From assembly GCA_963693315.1 (NCBI GenBank), contig OY856186.1, positions 369,980,850 to 370,044,849 of the forward strand: DNA of 64,000 nucleotides. Direction: 5' to 3'. This document shows positions 12,291-26,004 of this stretch, one piece after another. The stretch comes from Diogma glabrata (Eukaryota > Arthropoda > Insecta > Diptera > Cylindrotomidae). The stretch's first letter is position 1. Every line of letters starts with the position of its first letter. Both the position numbers and the translations under genes were made by a program. The notes beneath the pieces were generated by a model, which had not been told where the DNA came from, made no database searches, and saw only the letters and a program-made list of their open reading frames with translations.

Positions 12291-12911
12291 CGACGTGATA
12301 CATAGTTCCCTCAGCCAGAATGGAGGAATGTCTATAAAGATAAATTCCATGATGTGATTGCCGGCATGTTTGTTTTGTTGTGTATTAACGTTTTATTTCG
12401 TTTTCTTCATTTTTCCAAGTAAGAGAATTTTTGCTTAATAGCGCAATTTGCAAACGGTTTCGAATACTCCTTATAATTTATTCTGATAATCCAAATGAAA
12501 CTAACTCCCTTCTTTATTTATAGAGAATAATTTTTTTCTTTTTTTAGTATTTTATGAGTATGTATTGACCCTCTCGTTGATTTATCTATATTGTTACAAA
12601 TTATTTTTATTGTAATAGATTTACATATTTATTGAATAAAATATTCACAAAAAATTTATTGACTTTAAATTCGTTTCATTCGATAAAGTTTTAACTGACA
12701 TTTACAAAAAAAAAATTGGAATACATTACAAAATTCGTTGATTTTGTTCTTAAAAATATAAATAATAATAATAAAATTGAATATATTATCTTCTAACAGT
12801 TACGGTAGGTAATATAAGTATGTAATAGTAACACAGTTAATTTTTAAGCTCATTAATTTGTCCTTGTTTTGTCTTGTCCTTTGTTTTGCCCTACAAAAAT
12901 TATCATCGACT
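12291..12911. other. Clk 3' flank with candidate polyadenylation signals
   Basis: This lies downstream of the Clk stop on the minus strand. AATAAA on the minus strand occurs at 12628-12633 and 12655-12660, which would give a 3' UTR of about 250-300 nt. A possible Bel/Pao LTR start (TGATTGCCGGCATG, about 12355) marks the boundary with the retroelement. No other feature is seen. Confidence 0.4.
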
Positions 12912-13658
12912 TTATTTTGTTGAATTAGGTGAATCAATATTTGACGAAAATAATAATTGTGCTTGAGCCTGTGACATTTGGTATGGCATAACCCCAATAT
13001 CACTGCCTATGGATTGATTTAATTGTGATTGTTGATGGTGGTTATGGTAATGATGGGGATGGTGATGAGAATAAAGATTTTGTTGTAAATGTTGATGCGT
13101 TTGTTGTTGGGATTGTTGTGATATATTTTGATGATGTTGTGATTGATGTTGAATTTCTTGGTGTGATGATCCTGTTTCACTTCTAGCTTTCCCACATGAT
13201 GTTAGTTGCATATATGATATTATACCATCAGATGTTGATGAATGAGTTGTTAAAATTTGTGGATTTTGTTGATGATGTTGTTGATGTTGTTGTTGCTGCT
13301 GCTGTTGTTGATGTTGATGTTGTTGCATTTCTGGATGGTTAACAGACTCATTTGAAGAGCACATCTGATCTAAATTTTCTAATGAATGTGATTCTTGTTG
13401 TTGATACTGTGACCCTGAAGCATTCACAGTTCGTACTGGAGTAGTTACTACTGATGTTGTGTATGGTACTGAAACATTGACAATTGTAGGTAGTAATCCA
13501 TATCTAGCCATTAGTAGCTGTTCTGACACTCTACGTAATTCTTCTTGCTGTTGAACTATCAAATGTTGTAATTCTTCATGTTTTCGTTGTAGTTGGTCTT
13601 GAATTTGATTTTGGGCTGGCGTCATAACCACACCAGGATGTAAAAGCTCGGAAGCAGG
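12912..13658 (-). CDS. Clk: Clk exon 7: Q-rich transactivation region and stop
   Basis: The acceptor TATTATAG precedes [16 protein letters not shown], a stretch conserved in insect CLK. A Gln/Glu-rich helix ([17 protein letters not shown]) follows; it resembles in character the segment encoded by vertebrate Clock exon 19 (inference). A polyQ/His tract and a His-rich stretch ([14 protein letters not shown]) follow. The frame ends SPNSTK with TAA at 12912-12914. CAG/CAA mixing in the polyQ suggests modest length instability. Confidence 0.93.
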   Translation of the reverse strand, partial: PASELLHPGVVMTPAQNQIQDQLQRKHEELQHLIVQQQEELRRVSEQLLMARYGLLPTIVNVSVPYTTSVVTTPVRTVNASGSQYQQQESHSLENLDQMCSSNESVNHPEMQQHQHQQQQQQQQHQQHHQQNPQILTTHSSTSDGIISYMQLTSCGKARSETGSSHQEIQHQSQHHQNISQQSQQQTHQHLQQNLYSHHHPHHYHNHHQQSQLNQSIGSDIGVMPYQMSQAQAQLLFSSNIDSPNSTK

Positions 13659-15925
13659 CTATAATATACAAAACATATTAAAATTTGTAAGAATCAACAT
13701 GATGTGACAAAGAATAAAAATATCCAAAACATTTCATTCAAACAAATCCGAGCTCACCTGTAACGGCGAAATAACTGTTGCTGTGGTTGAATTTACAGAA
13801 GCTAAAACAGGTTGTACAGGAATCGCTGTTAAGTATTGTGGTGTTGGTTCCAAAAATGTTGAAACTATACCCTGCGTGTTTGATGTAAGTCTTTGATTTT
13901 CAACACGAGGTTGAGGTGAAAGTTCATGCTCAATTTTATGTTGATTTTGAGAATGAGCTACATTCGTTGGAGGTTGTAACATTTGTTGTAAGTGCTGCTG
14001 TTGTATATGAGTTTGTTGGTTGTGTTGCATTTGTGATATTGATTCAGACGTAGATGGGGGTTTAACTGAACTTCTCACCCTAGACCGCTACAGAAATAAT
14101 GATTGAAAATCATTAATTAGTTGTCATATATAACCATTTTGTTTACTTACCGAACTAAAATGGGTCGATTGTGATTGACGACTACTTATTGATTCAGCTG
14201 ATACTGATGTTGAATCCGATCCATTACCACCACCTCCGTGATACGTATTGTATCGATGTCTTCCTTTCACACTTTGTGTTCGATCTACTACTCTAGCAAC
14301 TTTGGCACTTTTTGTACTCCATCGTGAGCTAACTGGTGTTATATTTGAACTATTTATATGTTTATCTAAGCTATCAGACTCATCTATATCCCTTTCTACC
14401 CCACTATTGTTTGTGGTTTGATCACTTGCAAAATTTCTAGATTGTTTCATAACATCTGCGTAACTAACAACCCGATGCGTGCATACAACAAATTCAGGTT
14501 TTGAATTCCATTGATGATAAGTGATATAAAATCGTGTTTGCAGCCATATCCATTGCTGTCCTTTTGTTAAAAATCGATAATAACATGAAGTCCCTTCACC
14601 TTTTTGCAATACTAAAAAAATAAATATTATGTAAACATGTAATCGATAAAATTATTTCTTACATTGTTCATGACACGCAACAACTTTATCCAAATCATCA
14701 AAATGATAATAATCGTAACCGGATGTTCCGAGTACTTCAAACGGTAAATAACCGATAATTGGTGGTGCTCGATGATCTAAAAATAAAAATTTCCATTCTA
14801 AACTATGTCGTGATGTAAATTCACTTTTCGACGAATCAATTATAGGCATTTCTCGAATTAATTGTGGTGTTTGTAAGCGACCTGTTCCAATAAATATTAA
14901 ACGATTTTCTAATTCATTGTAATGATTCGAATGGCTTCGAACATTTTGTAAAATACTTTCTAGTTCAACATCATTTCGAAAATAGCCGGTAAATTGTATT
15001 AACTCAAACGATGCTTTTTCTTGACTTTCAATTCCACCACGTTTGAAGTGACATGAAAACATTACTTGATGTTCTAAATAAAGAAAAATATTAATAAAAT
15101 TAAATTTAAATCAAGATGGTGAAAGCTACCTCTTTGTATTCCATTTTCAATGTGTTCGTTTATATTCGGTGGATTCAAGAGTAAATTATATAGATCAGTG
15201 TGGTCTTCTTCATAAGATAAATCATAAACTGTCATATTCAATAGATCACTCTGGAAGAAGACATAACGAATTATTTGTAAGAACTCAAAAATTTAAAAGA
15301 GCAAATATAATACAGGCAAATGTCCTAACAACGATGTTATACTTTCAGAAGCGTAAATTATTTTTCCAGTTGATGAAAAAACAATAATAAATCCATCTAA
15401 AGCTTCTAAAATTAGGTGTGTGAATTCTTCGTTTGATAAAAAAGATGGCTTCCAATCTTCTTGAATTTCATGTGCTCGAGATCGGACCGAAACTTCTGTA
15501 ACAAAAACAACTTCTGATATCTGATATGTTTCATTTTTCAATTTACCATTATGATTTTTTAAGAACGCAATCGTTGATTTAAGAACAGTTGATTTATCCA
15601 TTTTCCGACTATTTGCTGAAACCATTGTACTGAGTTCGTTGACTAGAACATTAAACTGATCCCGACGTTTCTTTTCACTTAGATTTCGAGATTTTCTGAA
15701 ATTATATTTAAAAACAATAAAAATTAGAACTTCGCTTCATATTTAAAGTTAATCCGGCTTGAAGGGCCATTTATAATAGTTAGTGTCAAGACCAATCATT
15801 TTCTCAAAAATATTTTTTTTTTGTAGCTAAACGGCGCGGTGTCACTAAACTTTGTACATATGATTTAAAAACATTTTTATTACTTACCGTTTAGAATCAA
15901 CTTTCTCGTCATCATCATCATCCAT
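12912..15925 (-). CDS. Clk: Clock (CLK), bHLH-PAS circadian transcription factor
   Basis: CLK is the positive limb of the circadian loop: it dimerises with CYCLE/BMAL1 in the nucleus and activates E-box genes such as period and timeless. Seven coding exons join in frame to 829 codons plus stop: 15888-15925, 15314-15695, 15130-15250, 14663-15073, 14151-14611, 13758-14087, 12912-13658. Every intron is GT-AG and 51-192 nt long. An acidic start (MDDDDDEK) leads into the bHLH (residues 13-62; [16 protein letters not shown]). PAS-A begins near 102 ([16 protein letters not shown]) and PAS-B spans about 262-371, ending [13 protein letters not shown]. The rest is Gln/His-rich, with a possible coiled coil (about 600-632) and polyQ (693-713). 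The ATG at 15925 has an in-frame upstream TGA (15977-15979). Drosophila CLK is longer (about 1,030 residues); upstream non-coding exons are possible. The reading frame is intact. Confidence 0.97.
13758..14087 (-). CDS. Clk: Clk exon 6: Q-rich linker
   Basis: This exon is 110 codons in phase 0 at both ends. The acceptor is TTCTGTAG before CGG and the donor is CAG|GTGAGC at 13758/13757. It is rich in Gln ([14 protein letters not shown]) and includes [18 protein letters not shown], a hydrophobic/Pro motif typical of CLK C-terminal regions. Confidence 0.92.
14151..14611 (-). CDS. Clk: Clk exon 5: second half of PAS-B and PAC
   Basis: It starts in phase 1 after a TTTTTTAG acceptor and ends phase 0 at the donor TCG|GTAAGT. 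It encodes [19 protein letters not shown], nearly invariant in CLOCK proteins, then the end of the PAC region ([17 protein letters not shown]), a Ser-rich basic segment, and the start of the disordered C-terminal half. The upstream intron is only 51 nt. Confidence 0.95.
14663..15073 (-). CDS. Clk: Clk exon 4: inter-PAS region and first half of PAS-B
   Basis: This exon is 411 nt, entered in phase 1 after TTATTTAG and left in phase 1 at CAAT|GTAAGA. It encodes [10 protein letters not shown], the conserved sequence after PAS-A, then [19 protein letters not shown] and the PAS-B core [20 protein letters not shown], all diagnostic for CLOCK rather than other bHLH-PAS proteins. Confidence 0.95.
15130..15250 (-). 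CDS. Clk: Clk exon 3: PAS-A central part
   Basis: This exon is 121 nt. The acceptor TTCTTCCAG precedes [20 protein letters not shown], and the donor is AGAG|GTAGCT. It continues directly from GHLP in exon 2, as in CLOCK orthologues. It is too short to stand out as an open frame; it was found by splice-site reading and family continuity. Confidence 0.93.
15314..15695 (-). CDS. Clk: Clk exon 2: bHLH and start of PAS-A
   Basis: The acceptor AATTTCAG precedes a frame that completes an Arg codon split with exon 1. It carries the basic region and helix-loop-helix ([35 protein letters not shown]) and the PAS-A start. The donor is TTGCCT|GTATTA, weaker than the others. The Glu and Arg pair that contacts E-box DNA in bHLH proteins is present (E20, R23/R24). 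Confidence 0.96.
15888..15925 (-). CDS. Clk: Clk exon 1: initiator exon
   Basis: This exon is 38 nt long. ATGG is in a good context (CACAACAATGG). It encodes an Asp run then EKVDSK and ends AAACG|GTAAGTA. The matching exon 2 begins with the third base of an Arg codon. The TGA in frame at 15977-15979 (minus strand) supports this ATG as the first one available on an unspliced leader. Confidence 0.9.
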
Positions 15926-17906
<1,981 letters not shown>

Positions 17907-18097
17907 AAACAAAATTGATTTAGTGTTTAATTATTTAATTTTATTTTACTACTACACGATTTAATCTGATGGAGATTATCGACAGATAATATTTTGTAAC
18001 AGTTAAAAATATTATCTGTCGATGATCTCCATCAGATAGAAACGCGTAGTAGTTAAATAAAAATTATATAAAATTAAAAACGATATCAATTTTGTTC
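17907..18097. repeat. Long hairpin / foldback repeat
   Basis: The core arms 17964-17994 and 18007-18037 (ATCTGATGGAGATTATCGAC and its complement) pair with one mismatch around a loop of about 11 bases. Weaker pairing extends outwards over ACTACTAC and AACAAAATTGAT for roughly 90 bp per arm. This fits a small foldback MITE; no coding sequence. Confidence 0.8.
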
Positions 18098-18639
18098 AAT
18101 TATATATTAAAACAGATAATTCACGTCACTCCAAAAATGTTTTTCATTCTCATAGTACTATTTCGTCATCCTTTTTTATCTATTTTTATAACAGTACTTG
18201 CATAATTGGAGAAACCATTTAGAAAAACAATCTATTTTTATTTTTTATGCGAAGGAAAGCATCAAATTTGAAGCAAAAATTAAATGTATGAGTATTTTAA
18301 AAAAAAATAACTATACTTCTGGCAACTCCAAATATAGGTTTATTTTTATTTTTTTTTACAACCATAATTGTGTGAATTATTAGTTTTAATAGAATAACAT
18401 GAATGAATAGCTGTTAATATTAGTGTTTCATTGTTTAGTGATATAGTGTTTAATAATATATTTTATTTTTTGAAAACATGTTAACATTTAACACGAACCC
18501 AATACAACGTTTTGTCCGTCCGACAGAGTAATATGCATTAATTTAAATTACATAATTTTAAAACAAGTAAAACGAATTAAAAAAAATAGTAAATTTTATT
18601 ATATTTCTTTATACCACTAATTCAAAACAAGTTAGTTAG

Positions 18640-19590
18640 TTAGTTCGAGCCCCTTCCTTCAAAAGGTAAAATGCACGAACGAATTAATCCCGCCCAGAGA
18701 GACGCTGCCATAAACGTGAATAAAGACCTAAAAAATGTCGCCGATTGGGGTGACCCAAACCTGGTAAATTTCAACTCTACCAAAACACAGCTGTTGATTG
18801 TTTCCAGATCAAATACCGAGTTCCCCAAAGATATTTTATTCAGTATGTGTGATGAACCAATAGGTGAATGTAAAAGCATTCGTTTATTGGGTGTCACAGT
18901 TTAAATGACCTACTCTGGAACGATCATGAAATGGCGATGGCAAAAAGCGCGTCTAAAAAACTCGGCCTCCTAAATAGATGCAAAAAAATTTTCACTCCTT
19001 ATACCAATTGCTCCATGTTTATAAGTCTTATATTCATCCATGTATAGAGTATTGTTGTCAAGTTTGGGGTGGTGCTTCTGTTTCCATCTTGACCCTCTTA
19101 GACTCTGTTCAAAAGCGGGCTATACGAATTGTGGGTGATCGAACTTTGACATCAAAACTTGATTCCCTACAACATCGTCGCACTGTTGCTGACCTCGTTG
19201 TTTTTTATAAAATATCGTCATCAACAGTGCTCAGATGAAATGAGCAGCATCATGCCTCAAACTTATTCTTACCCCGTTCCACTTGACAATCGGCTACCGC
19301 AACCAGTCAAACGGTCGAGATCCTACGCTGTCATACTGGCAGATCGCAGAAAGACTTCTTTGTCCGAAATGCATACAAATGGAATAGTTTGCCGTAATCC
19401 TTGGTCTCAGGTGATTTCAACCCGCAGAGGTTTAAAAAAAGCGTTCATCATGACCTTAGAACGCCAGTTGTTGTGGGACCCACGTCTAAACCTAGGTCTT
19501 AAAAGGTATTTATGTGTTGTTGTGACACATATTGTAAACCCTATAACACAACAAATTTTATTCAAAAAAAAAAATTAAAAAAATTTTATT
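18640..19590 (+). pseudogene. LINE (jockey/CR1-like) RT 3' half with poly(A) tail
   Basis: The 18671-18904 frame reads NPAQRDAAINVNKDLKNVADWG, VNFNSTKTQLL and IRLLGVTV, the region just after the RT catalytic core. Other frames continue with YKSYIHPCIEYCCQVWGGA, LDSVQKRAIRIVGD and LDSLQHRRTVADLVVFYKI, the conserved RT C-terminus of insect LINEs (compare minus 35076-35708). A 3' UTR follows and it ends in an A-rich tract near 19565. Frameshifts and a stop at 18902 break it. The 5' part is missing (truncation about 18.64 kb). Confidence 0.85.
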
Positions 19591-22009
19591 TAATTTCGAT
19601 ACTTATGTAATTGTTTGGTATTTTGAGAATAAACTGACCTACAATGAAAGACATCAAATTTTATACTAATGAGAATTGCAATTGAGAAACCAAAAATCAT
19701 AACAATTCAATTTAATCATAGTAGCCTTTTTTTATATTCGAAAGAAGGACATGCGAATTAGTTTGAATTTATTGTTTTTATATAATCAGAGCGAAAATAC
19801 TTTTTTGTTTTTTTTATAAAATATAAGCAAAAAAATTTATTTCAGACTTCAATACAATCAAATAAAGTTTATTCTCCCTCAACCTTTACTCGAAAAATAA
19901 AATATACCATTAAACACTGACACAATAAACTACTATTATTTAAAATTCGGTCAATGTTGAAGCGTAGTGGTGAAAGGGTGAAAGTTGAACTTTTTTTTAC
20001 TAAACTTACAACTGTGCATCGCCAAATTCTTAAAAATAGCAAAGTTTCTAAAATCAAGTCACACCCCACTTGACCGGGTTTTAAATGGTGTTTTGCCCCT
20101 TACCATTTCCACCTCCTTTAATAATATAATTATGAGTATATGACACTGTTATATATTTTTCATTAAAAACTTACTAATTTTTCTATCATTCCAAATGCAT
20201 TTAAAGATTTTCATTAAAGTAGGTTCAGAGTTAATCGAGGAAAGAAAACATAAAGAAAACGCCATTGTTCAAAATTATATAAAAATGGTGCGGTGTAAAA
20301 TTCCAAAATAAATTTTTAAAGAATACTGAAGTAGAGCCCTTTCATATGATACCCTACTTGACTCTATAAACAAATGTATTTTCTCAAAGGCGTCACATCA
20401 TAGCCCTGTAAAACAAACGGAAACAGTTTTATTTATTTTTGAGTCCGCCATTTTGTGTGGATATGTTAGTTCAATACCTGACCAAAATTTCGATACCGTT
20501 TTTTCGCTTATAGTAGAATTTTATTACCAATGAATTTTTGACAGATAGATCGCAGCAAGAGATAAAAAATGAGACAAAAAGTAAAACAGAGTTGTATTAT
20601 TTATTTTGGTATAAATTTGTTTTGAAAACAGACGGACACATGAAAGGAAAATGATAGCACTTAGCTCTCTGAGATATAGCTAGACCACATGTGTTGGTTT
20701 GTCAGACTACCGCCCTTTTAATTAAAATAAGCCATAAATTCGAACACAAAAACATTTGTATGTGCTACAGATCAGTCAACCAATATTCTAACATTTTCTC
20801 ACTTAATTGCTGTGTTGCGTCACTCAATGTAAATTAAGAATGCATGGTTCTATCTACGTAAATAAAAGAATTTTTGTTATTTAAAGCGTAATCATAATGT
20901 AATATGTAGATATAAAACGGTTGTTTATATTTATAGGCATTAGAATGTTTGCCTGTAGTTGTAGATGAGATGAGCATATTTTCTCGTTTGAACAGGAAAT
21001 TGTTGACTTGAATTTTATATTGACATAATATGGGGAAATTTTTAATTTGTGTAAGATGAAAAAAATAATAAAAAAGAAACAAGAGATTAAGAATCTTACT
21101 ATTTATACTCGATCAAATGTTCGATCGGTGACATGATGTAAATTTTAATCAAAAGACAAAGATATCAGTAGTGTATAATAAAAAATATAATAATAATAAA
21201 AAATAAATTAATATGTAAAAAGAAATATAAATAAATTTCAATTGTTTTTAAACAAAAAATGTTTTGTTTTTGTAATTGCACAATTTAATTAAATTTACAT
21301 ATGGATTAAATTTACAACATCTGAAAACCCAGGTTAAGCTGTCAGCCACAACTCTTCCCTAAATTTTTTTCCGAAAATATTGAAATAAATTTTTTGAATT
21401 TTTTTGAATTTTGGGTACTATTTATTAGTATTGTATTTTCATGAACTGATGAACTTTTAGAATAATTTTTTTAAAATTTTTTGTAACTCTTAATTTTTAA
21501 TTGTTAATTTTGCCGGAAAATTTGAATTAATTTTTAATAATTTTGAAAAAATTTTTAGTGGTGGTAAATTTTTTATTTTGAATTATTTTTGTAATTTGGG
21601 CAATTATCTTTTTTAATTTGCTAATTAATTCAATTGTAAATTCTGTAATTAAAGTTTATGTTTTTTAATTGTTTTTGTAAATTTCAAAATTTGAAGTAAA
21701 TTTTTTTTTATGTTTTGGATATTTAAATATTTTGTTTGAAATTTTTGAATTTGTTTTCCTAAATTTTAAAATAGTTTTAATTTCTTTGTAATTTTTGAAA
21801 TATTTTAAATTTTTAATCTTTAGGTACTTTTGATATAAGTTTTAAATTTTTGTAAATTCAAAATTGATTAATTTATTCAAAATTAATTAATAATTAATTA
21901 ATTTCTTCTTTGACTGAGCTTGTTTTGTAAATATTTTATTTTTCAATTTTGGAAAATTAATTATTCTAATTGATTTTTGTTTTCAGAATTATTTTCTTGT
22001 AAGTTTATT
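19591..22009. other. AT-rich intergenic DNA, no gene seen
   Basis: About 2.4 kb with no recognisable coding, RNA or repeat feature beyond low-complexity A/T. The section 21.4-21.95 kb is made of degenerate 'AATTTTTGAATTTT' words similar to those inside family A, and may be an outer diverged part of the copy that follows. Confidence 0.4.
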
Positions 22010-23032
22010 ACTTCGGTCTGAAAGTTCTCGAGCCAAAAGTGGTATTCTTACCCCCAGTTTTTTTGGCATTTCTTAACGTAGGTCCTAATACTGATTCTAA
22101 AAAAGAAAAAAAATGAATGTCTGTCTGCCGGACGACCGGCCGTCACATCCGACGAAATCTAGAAAACCGCTGGAGGGATTTCAAAAATGTTTGTTTCTGA
22201 GCCGAAAGAACAATATTTTCGATAACTGTTCTGGAAGTGTGTGTATGTACTCTACCGGAAGTGTGTCAAAATAATTAAATATGCATATTTTTTGCTTAAA
22301 TTCATTCATTAAATTCATCTCAAGTGATTACGAATAAGAACATTGAATTTGGAGAAATCTTGATAGTCGGGATTGGTATGTGAGACCAAAAACTAGACTA
22401 TTGCATCATAAGTTTGTCAAAAATATATTGTCAAGAGTGTCAAAAGAATGATTTTCATTTTTTTTACCCAATTTTTTGGAGAAAAATGAAATTAATTATT
22501 TGTATGACATGAAAAGTATTCGAACATGAAATTGGACATGAACCTTTTTGATTTTGTTATAATTTTTGAAAATTTTTTAGAATTTTGATAAATGTTTCAA
22601 TTTCTGATTTTGTTAGAATTTTCGGAATATTTTTAGAGTTTTGAAAAAATTTCAATTTTTATTATAATTTTTGGGAAATTTTTTGGAATTTGGAAAGAAA
22701 CATGAATTTTTGATTTTGTAATTTTTTCTTTAAACGGTAAATGGAGAGGTTTTTGAGTAGCTTGGTGTATCATCTTTTCACTAACTTTAAGTTATATTAA
22801 TTTATGATCTGTTATAATTTTCCGGCAACGTATCAATATTTCGTGTTTGTTTTGTAATAAATTTCTAAGCAGAGATAAAAACTTGTACTTGTGCTTTAAA
22901 AAAGAGTTTTAAGTTTGATACACATCGCTGCCCTAAACTAAAAACAATGTCCTCATAAAAGTTGTTTGCTGAAAACTATGTACACCAAATCCTTAATCTT
23001 ATCTTAGAGCTGTGAGGTTTCAGCCTCTTCAT
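22010..23032 (-). repeat. Family A dispersed repeat, copy 3 (inverted, shorter)
   Basis: It starts ACTTCGGTCTG, the complement of the right end of copies 1 and 2, and ends near 23032 with the complement of ATGRAGRGGCTGAAA. The order of internal landmarks is reversed: the CCGGCCG/GACA-like patch near 22110-22145, 'ACTTCCGGTAGAGT' near 22250, then the AATTCC-word section. It has only one diverged tandem unit where copies 1 and 2 have five and four. More diverged than copies 1 and 2. Confidence 0.7.
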
Positions 23033-26004
23033 ATTTTTTATTTTGGATTGTTTAAATTTTTTAAGACGTTTTTGATTATGAAATTTGTTAATAAATTTTG
23101 AATTGCGCTAATTTTTTGTTTATTTCGAATTCTTGATTTGTTTTTGAACGTATACATGTTTCCAATTTGTTATCGAAATTTTGTAATTTTTTGACTTTGC
23201 GTTGATTTTTTCACCAATTTGCGCATGCTTTCGTTATTATCTATCCTTGCTTTCGTTGTCAACTTGTGACATCAGATCGGTCAGTCTCCTCCGCGTTTAT
23301 ATACACTTGTTAGTGAAATCCTCTCTTAATTTTTTTGTTTTTCAACCTTTTTCCATAAATTTTTTTTTAGTTACTATGGCTTCCAATCAAGACGTCACAG
23401 TGGCCAAGTGTGTAAGCTGATAACTGTGATTTTTGCGCAGTTTTTCTTTTTTTTAAATTTTTTCTTTTTTTAATTTATCATGAAAATTTATTTTTTCGTT
23501 TGCTTTGGTATTTTTTGTGTGAGGCTTCAGTTGTTTTGTCTGTAGACAACAATTGTCTGTAGACAACATTTTCGTTTTAAAGCTTTTTGCTTTTGGTTCT
23601 GTGTGCAAAAGGCAAAATCCTTGTAAGTCCTAACTCGGGGAAATCTGTTAGTTTTGTTTTGACGTTTTGGTTTTCTTAAGATTTGTAATGTGGGCGTAAC
23701 GCAAAATCTTTGTAAGTCCTGACGCGTAGACAATTTTTTGAGGTTTTGTTTATATTTTTGATATATTTGTTGTTTTGGGGGTGAAAGGCACAATACGGAA
23801 GTCAATGACACACCAACAACATAAATATTTGAGTTTGTTGTGCTTTGAACTTAAAACTGCAAAGGTAGGCTAAATTATTCAGACATATTCATTACGAAAT
23901 TTTCAATCCCACGTACTTCAGTTGTGTGGTAACTATTGTGTGCTGCGAGAGAGTTGGGAGTGGTGAAGTGGAATGTCCCGGACCTTGTTGACCTCTTTAT
24001 GGTTTACTATCTAGGTTATGCCTCCATGGTTATTTCATCTCATTCACGGGTTCTCAATATGGTATGGGTCACCAAGTATTACTCTCAAGTAATCCGACTG
24101 TCATCATTTTCGAAAATTCTATTCGTTAGAGCGTACCTGTTGGAAGGTACAAAGAGCGCAGACCAGTGCACGATAAAGGGCAAGGATCGCCTTTCGTTCG
24201 TGTCACTGTGATTGTTGTTCTCTCTACACCTACACTGGCCTATTTTTCTCAACTTAGAGTGTTTCTGTATTTCATTTAGCTTGCCAGGGAACAGTCAGCA
24301 GGAAAATGCTAGCCCTTGACTTCCTAAGCCATAGTTGGATCACCTCTGTCCTCTGGTAATCCATCGATTTCACCGAAACACTCTTCCAAAACTCTCTTTT
24401 GTTTACTTTGGGTTATTACCACCTATCAAAATGGTTTTCTCATTTCCAAGTTTTTTCTTTGATTTTTTTGAGAGTATTTTTATTTTGTTCCTTAAGTCTT
24501 TTTGAATATGTCCTTTTTTTTGCTTTTGTACTATACTTTGTTTAGCCAGCATATTTTTTCAATTTTTTTTTTGACAAAAATTTTGCAAAATTAACATGTA
24601 TTAACCTTACCTGTTTTTTAGCATAAAAAAAAGTTGTCGCAAATCTTGGGGAGTGGCATATAAGCTGAAAGGTGGGTCCAAAACATTCTCCGTACCCAAG
24701 TTATAGCATAATTGCTAAGTGGGTTTAGCCGCAGCACCAACTTTCTTTTCGTATAAAATTTGTGGTTTTCGATTTACGGCCTGATTAAAGGACGGTATGC
24801 TGTTGAAAATAAACTATTTTCCATTTACAAGATCTATGTAAAAAAACCAAAATAAAAGGGAACGAAAAAATTTTCGGTTTGCATTTCGTAAGTAGTATGC
24901 AGTTGAACATAAGAAAAGGGCAGTGTCCCCTTACATTGAACCTGGGTGGTGTTTAAAGCACGCGAATGTAAATCCTTACAATTTTAAATTTCTTGTACAG
25001 AGGTTGGTCCGAAGAACTTTTGCTCAAGTGAGCTAGCGGGTCGGTCGGTGTATATTGTGTGCATCGACCATCTGATGAACCTTCACGTACCATCAGACCT
25101 CTTACAACAAGATGGCGAGTATTTGAAAAAAATTGTTTGGATTACGTTTGATGAGCAAATTTGATTCACGAAACAAAATCGATAACAGGATCCAAAAATA
25201 AGACGCAGCCATGTGAAAAGCAATTTTACCACGTCAAAGTCTAGTTGCTACGTTGTTCTATTTGGCATCAATTTTTACAATTTAATACATATATTTAATA
25301 CATAATTAAGAGAATTCAACATTTAAACGTATTTACATTTGCGTGTGTGAATATTGACTGAATTTATTTAGTTTATTATTATTACTTAATTTATTATAAT
25401 AAAAATAAAAATGGATTTCATTTAATTTATGTTTTTTTTATTTATACTTTCAACAGCAGTATGTTCGCAATCGCAACAACAGCAGAATTCATATTTAAGA
25501 TTTGTATTATAAAAAAAATTCAATAATCATAAAAAAACTCTCCAACTCGCCATACATCAAAACACGAACGCAAACTTAAATTAATTGAAATGTCAAACTT
25601 GTGAAAATAATCAATTCTCGTCTGAACACATGAGAGCTGAGAATACCAGTGAGCATATAAAGTTGTTCGTTCTCACGTGCCACTTATCATAATAATAAAA
25701 ATTATTCTAAGCAGCCCCGTTGGGGTTTGTCATTCAATAATATACAACTTTATCTAATCAGAAACAAGACTGAAGAATCCAAGATTGTTGACGATGGATG
25801 CGGTGGCCATTTGTACATATGTACGGATGATTTGGAGTGTGAGTAAGAGGAGTCTCCCTTTGTGTTGTAGGGATCAAGCAAAAGAATCGACCTAAGCTAT
25901 ATGTACTATAATGACAACTACTGCCTTCTAGCCAAACCAACATCATTTCAAAGGAAAGAATATGACAGTTTTTAAAAACAAATATTGCACGCTGATGCAT
26001 AGGC
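23033..26004. other. Unassigned DNA with one unrecognised ORF (23936-24211)
   Basis: The section 23.93-24.42 kb is distinctly less AT-rich than its surroundings and holds a 91-codon plus-strand frame (LGVVKWNVPDLVDLFMVYYL...) with no motif I recognise. At 23546-23574 GTCTGTAGACAAC is directly repeated. Near 23605-23725 a word like AAATCCTTGTAAGTCCTAAC occurs twice. The remainder (24.4-26.0 kb) shows nothing identifiable. It may be a decayed mobile element. Confidence 0.3.
23294..23417 (+). other. Possible small 5' exon (low confidence)
   Basis: A TATATACACTT box-like word (about 23298) is followed by a T-rich tract and TTTTTTTTTAG, then ACTATGGCTTCCAATCAAGA, giving MASNQDVTVAKC before a GTAAGC donor-like word. 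This could be the first coding exon of a gene or of a LINE ORF1, several of which start with a short Met-Ala-Ser sequence before a zinc finger. No downstream exon was identified. Confidence 0.2.
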
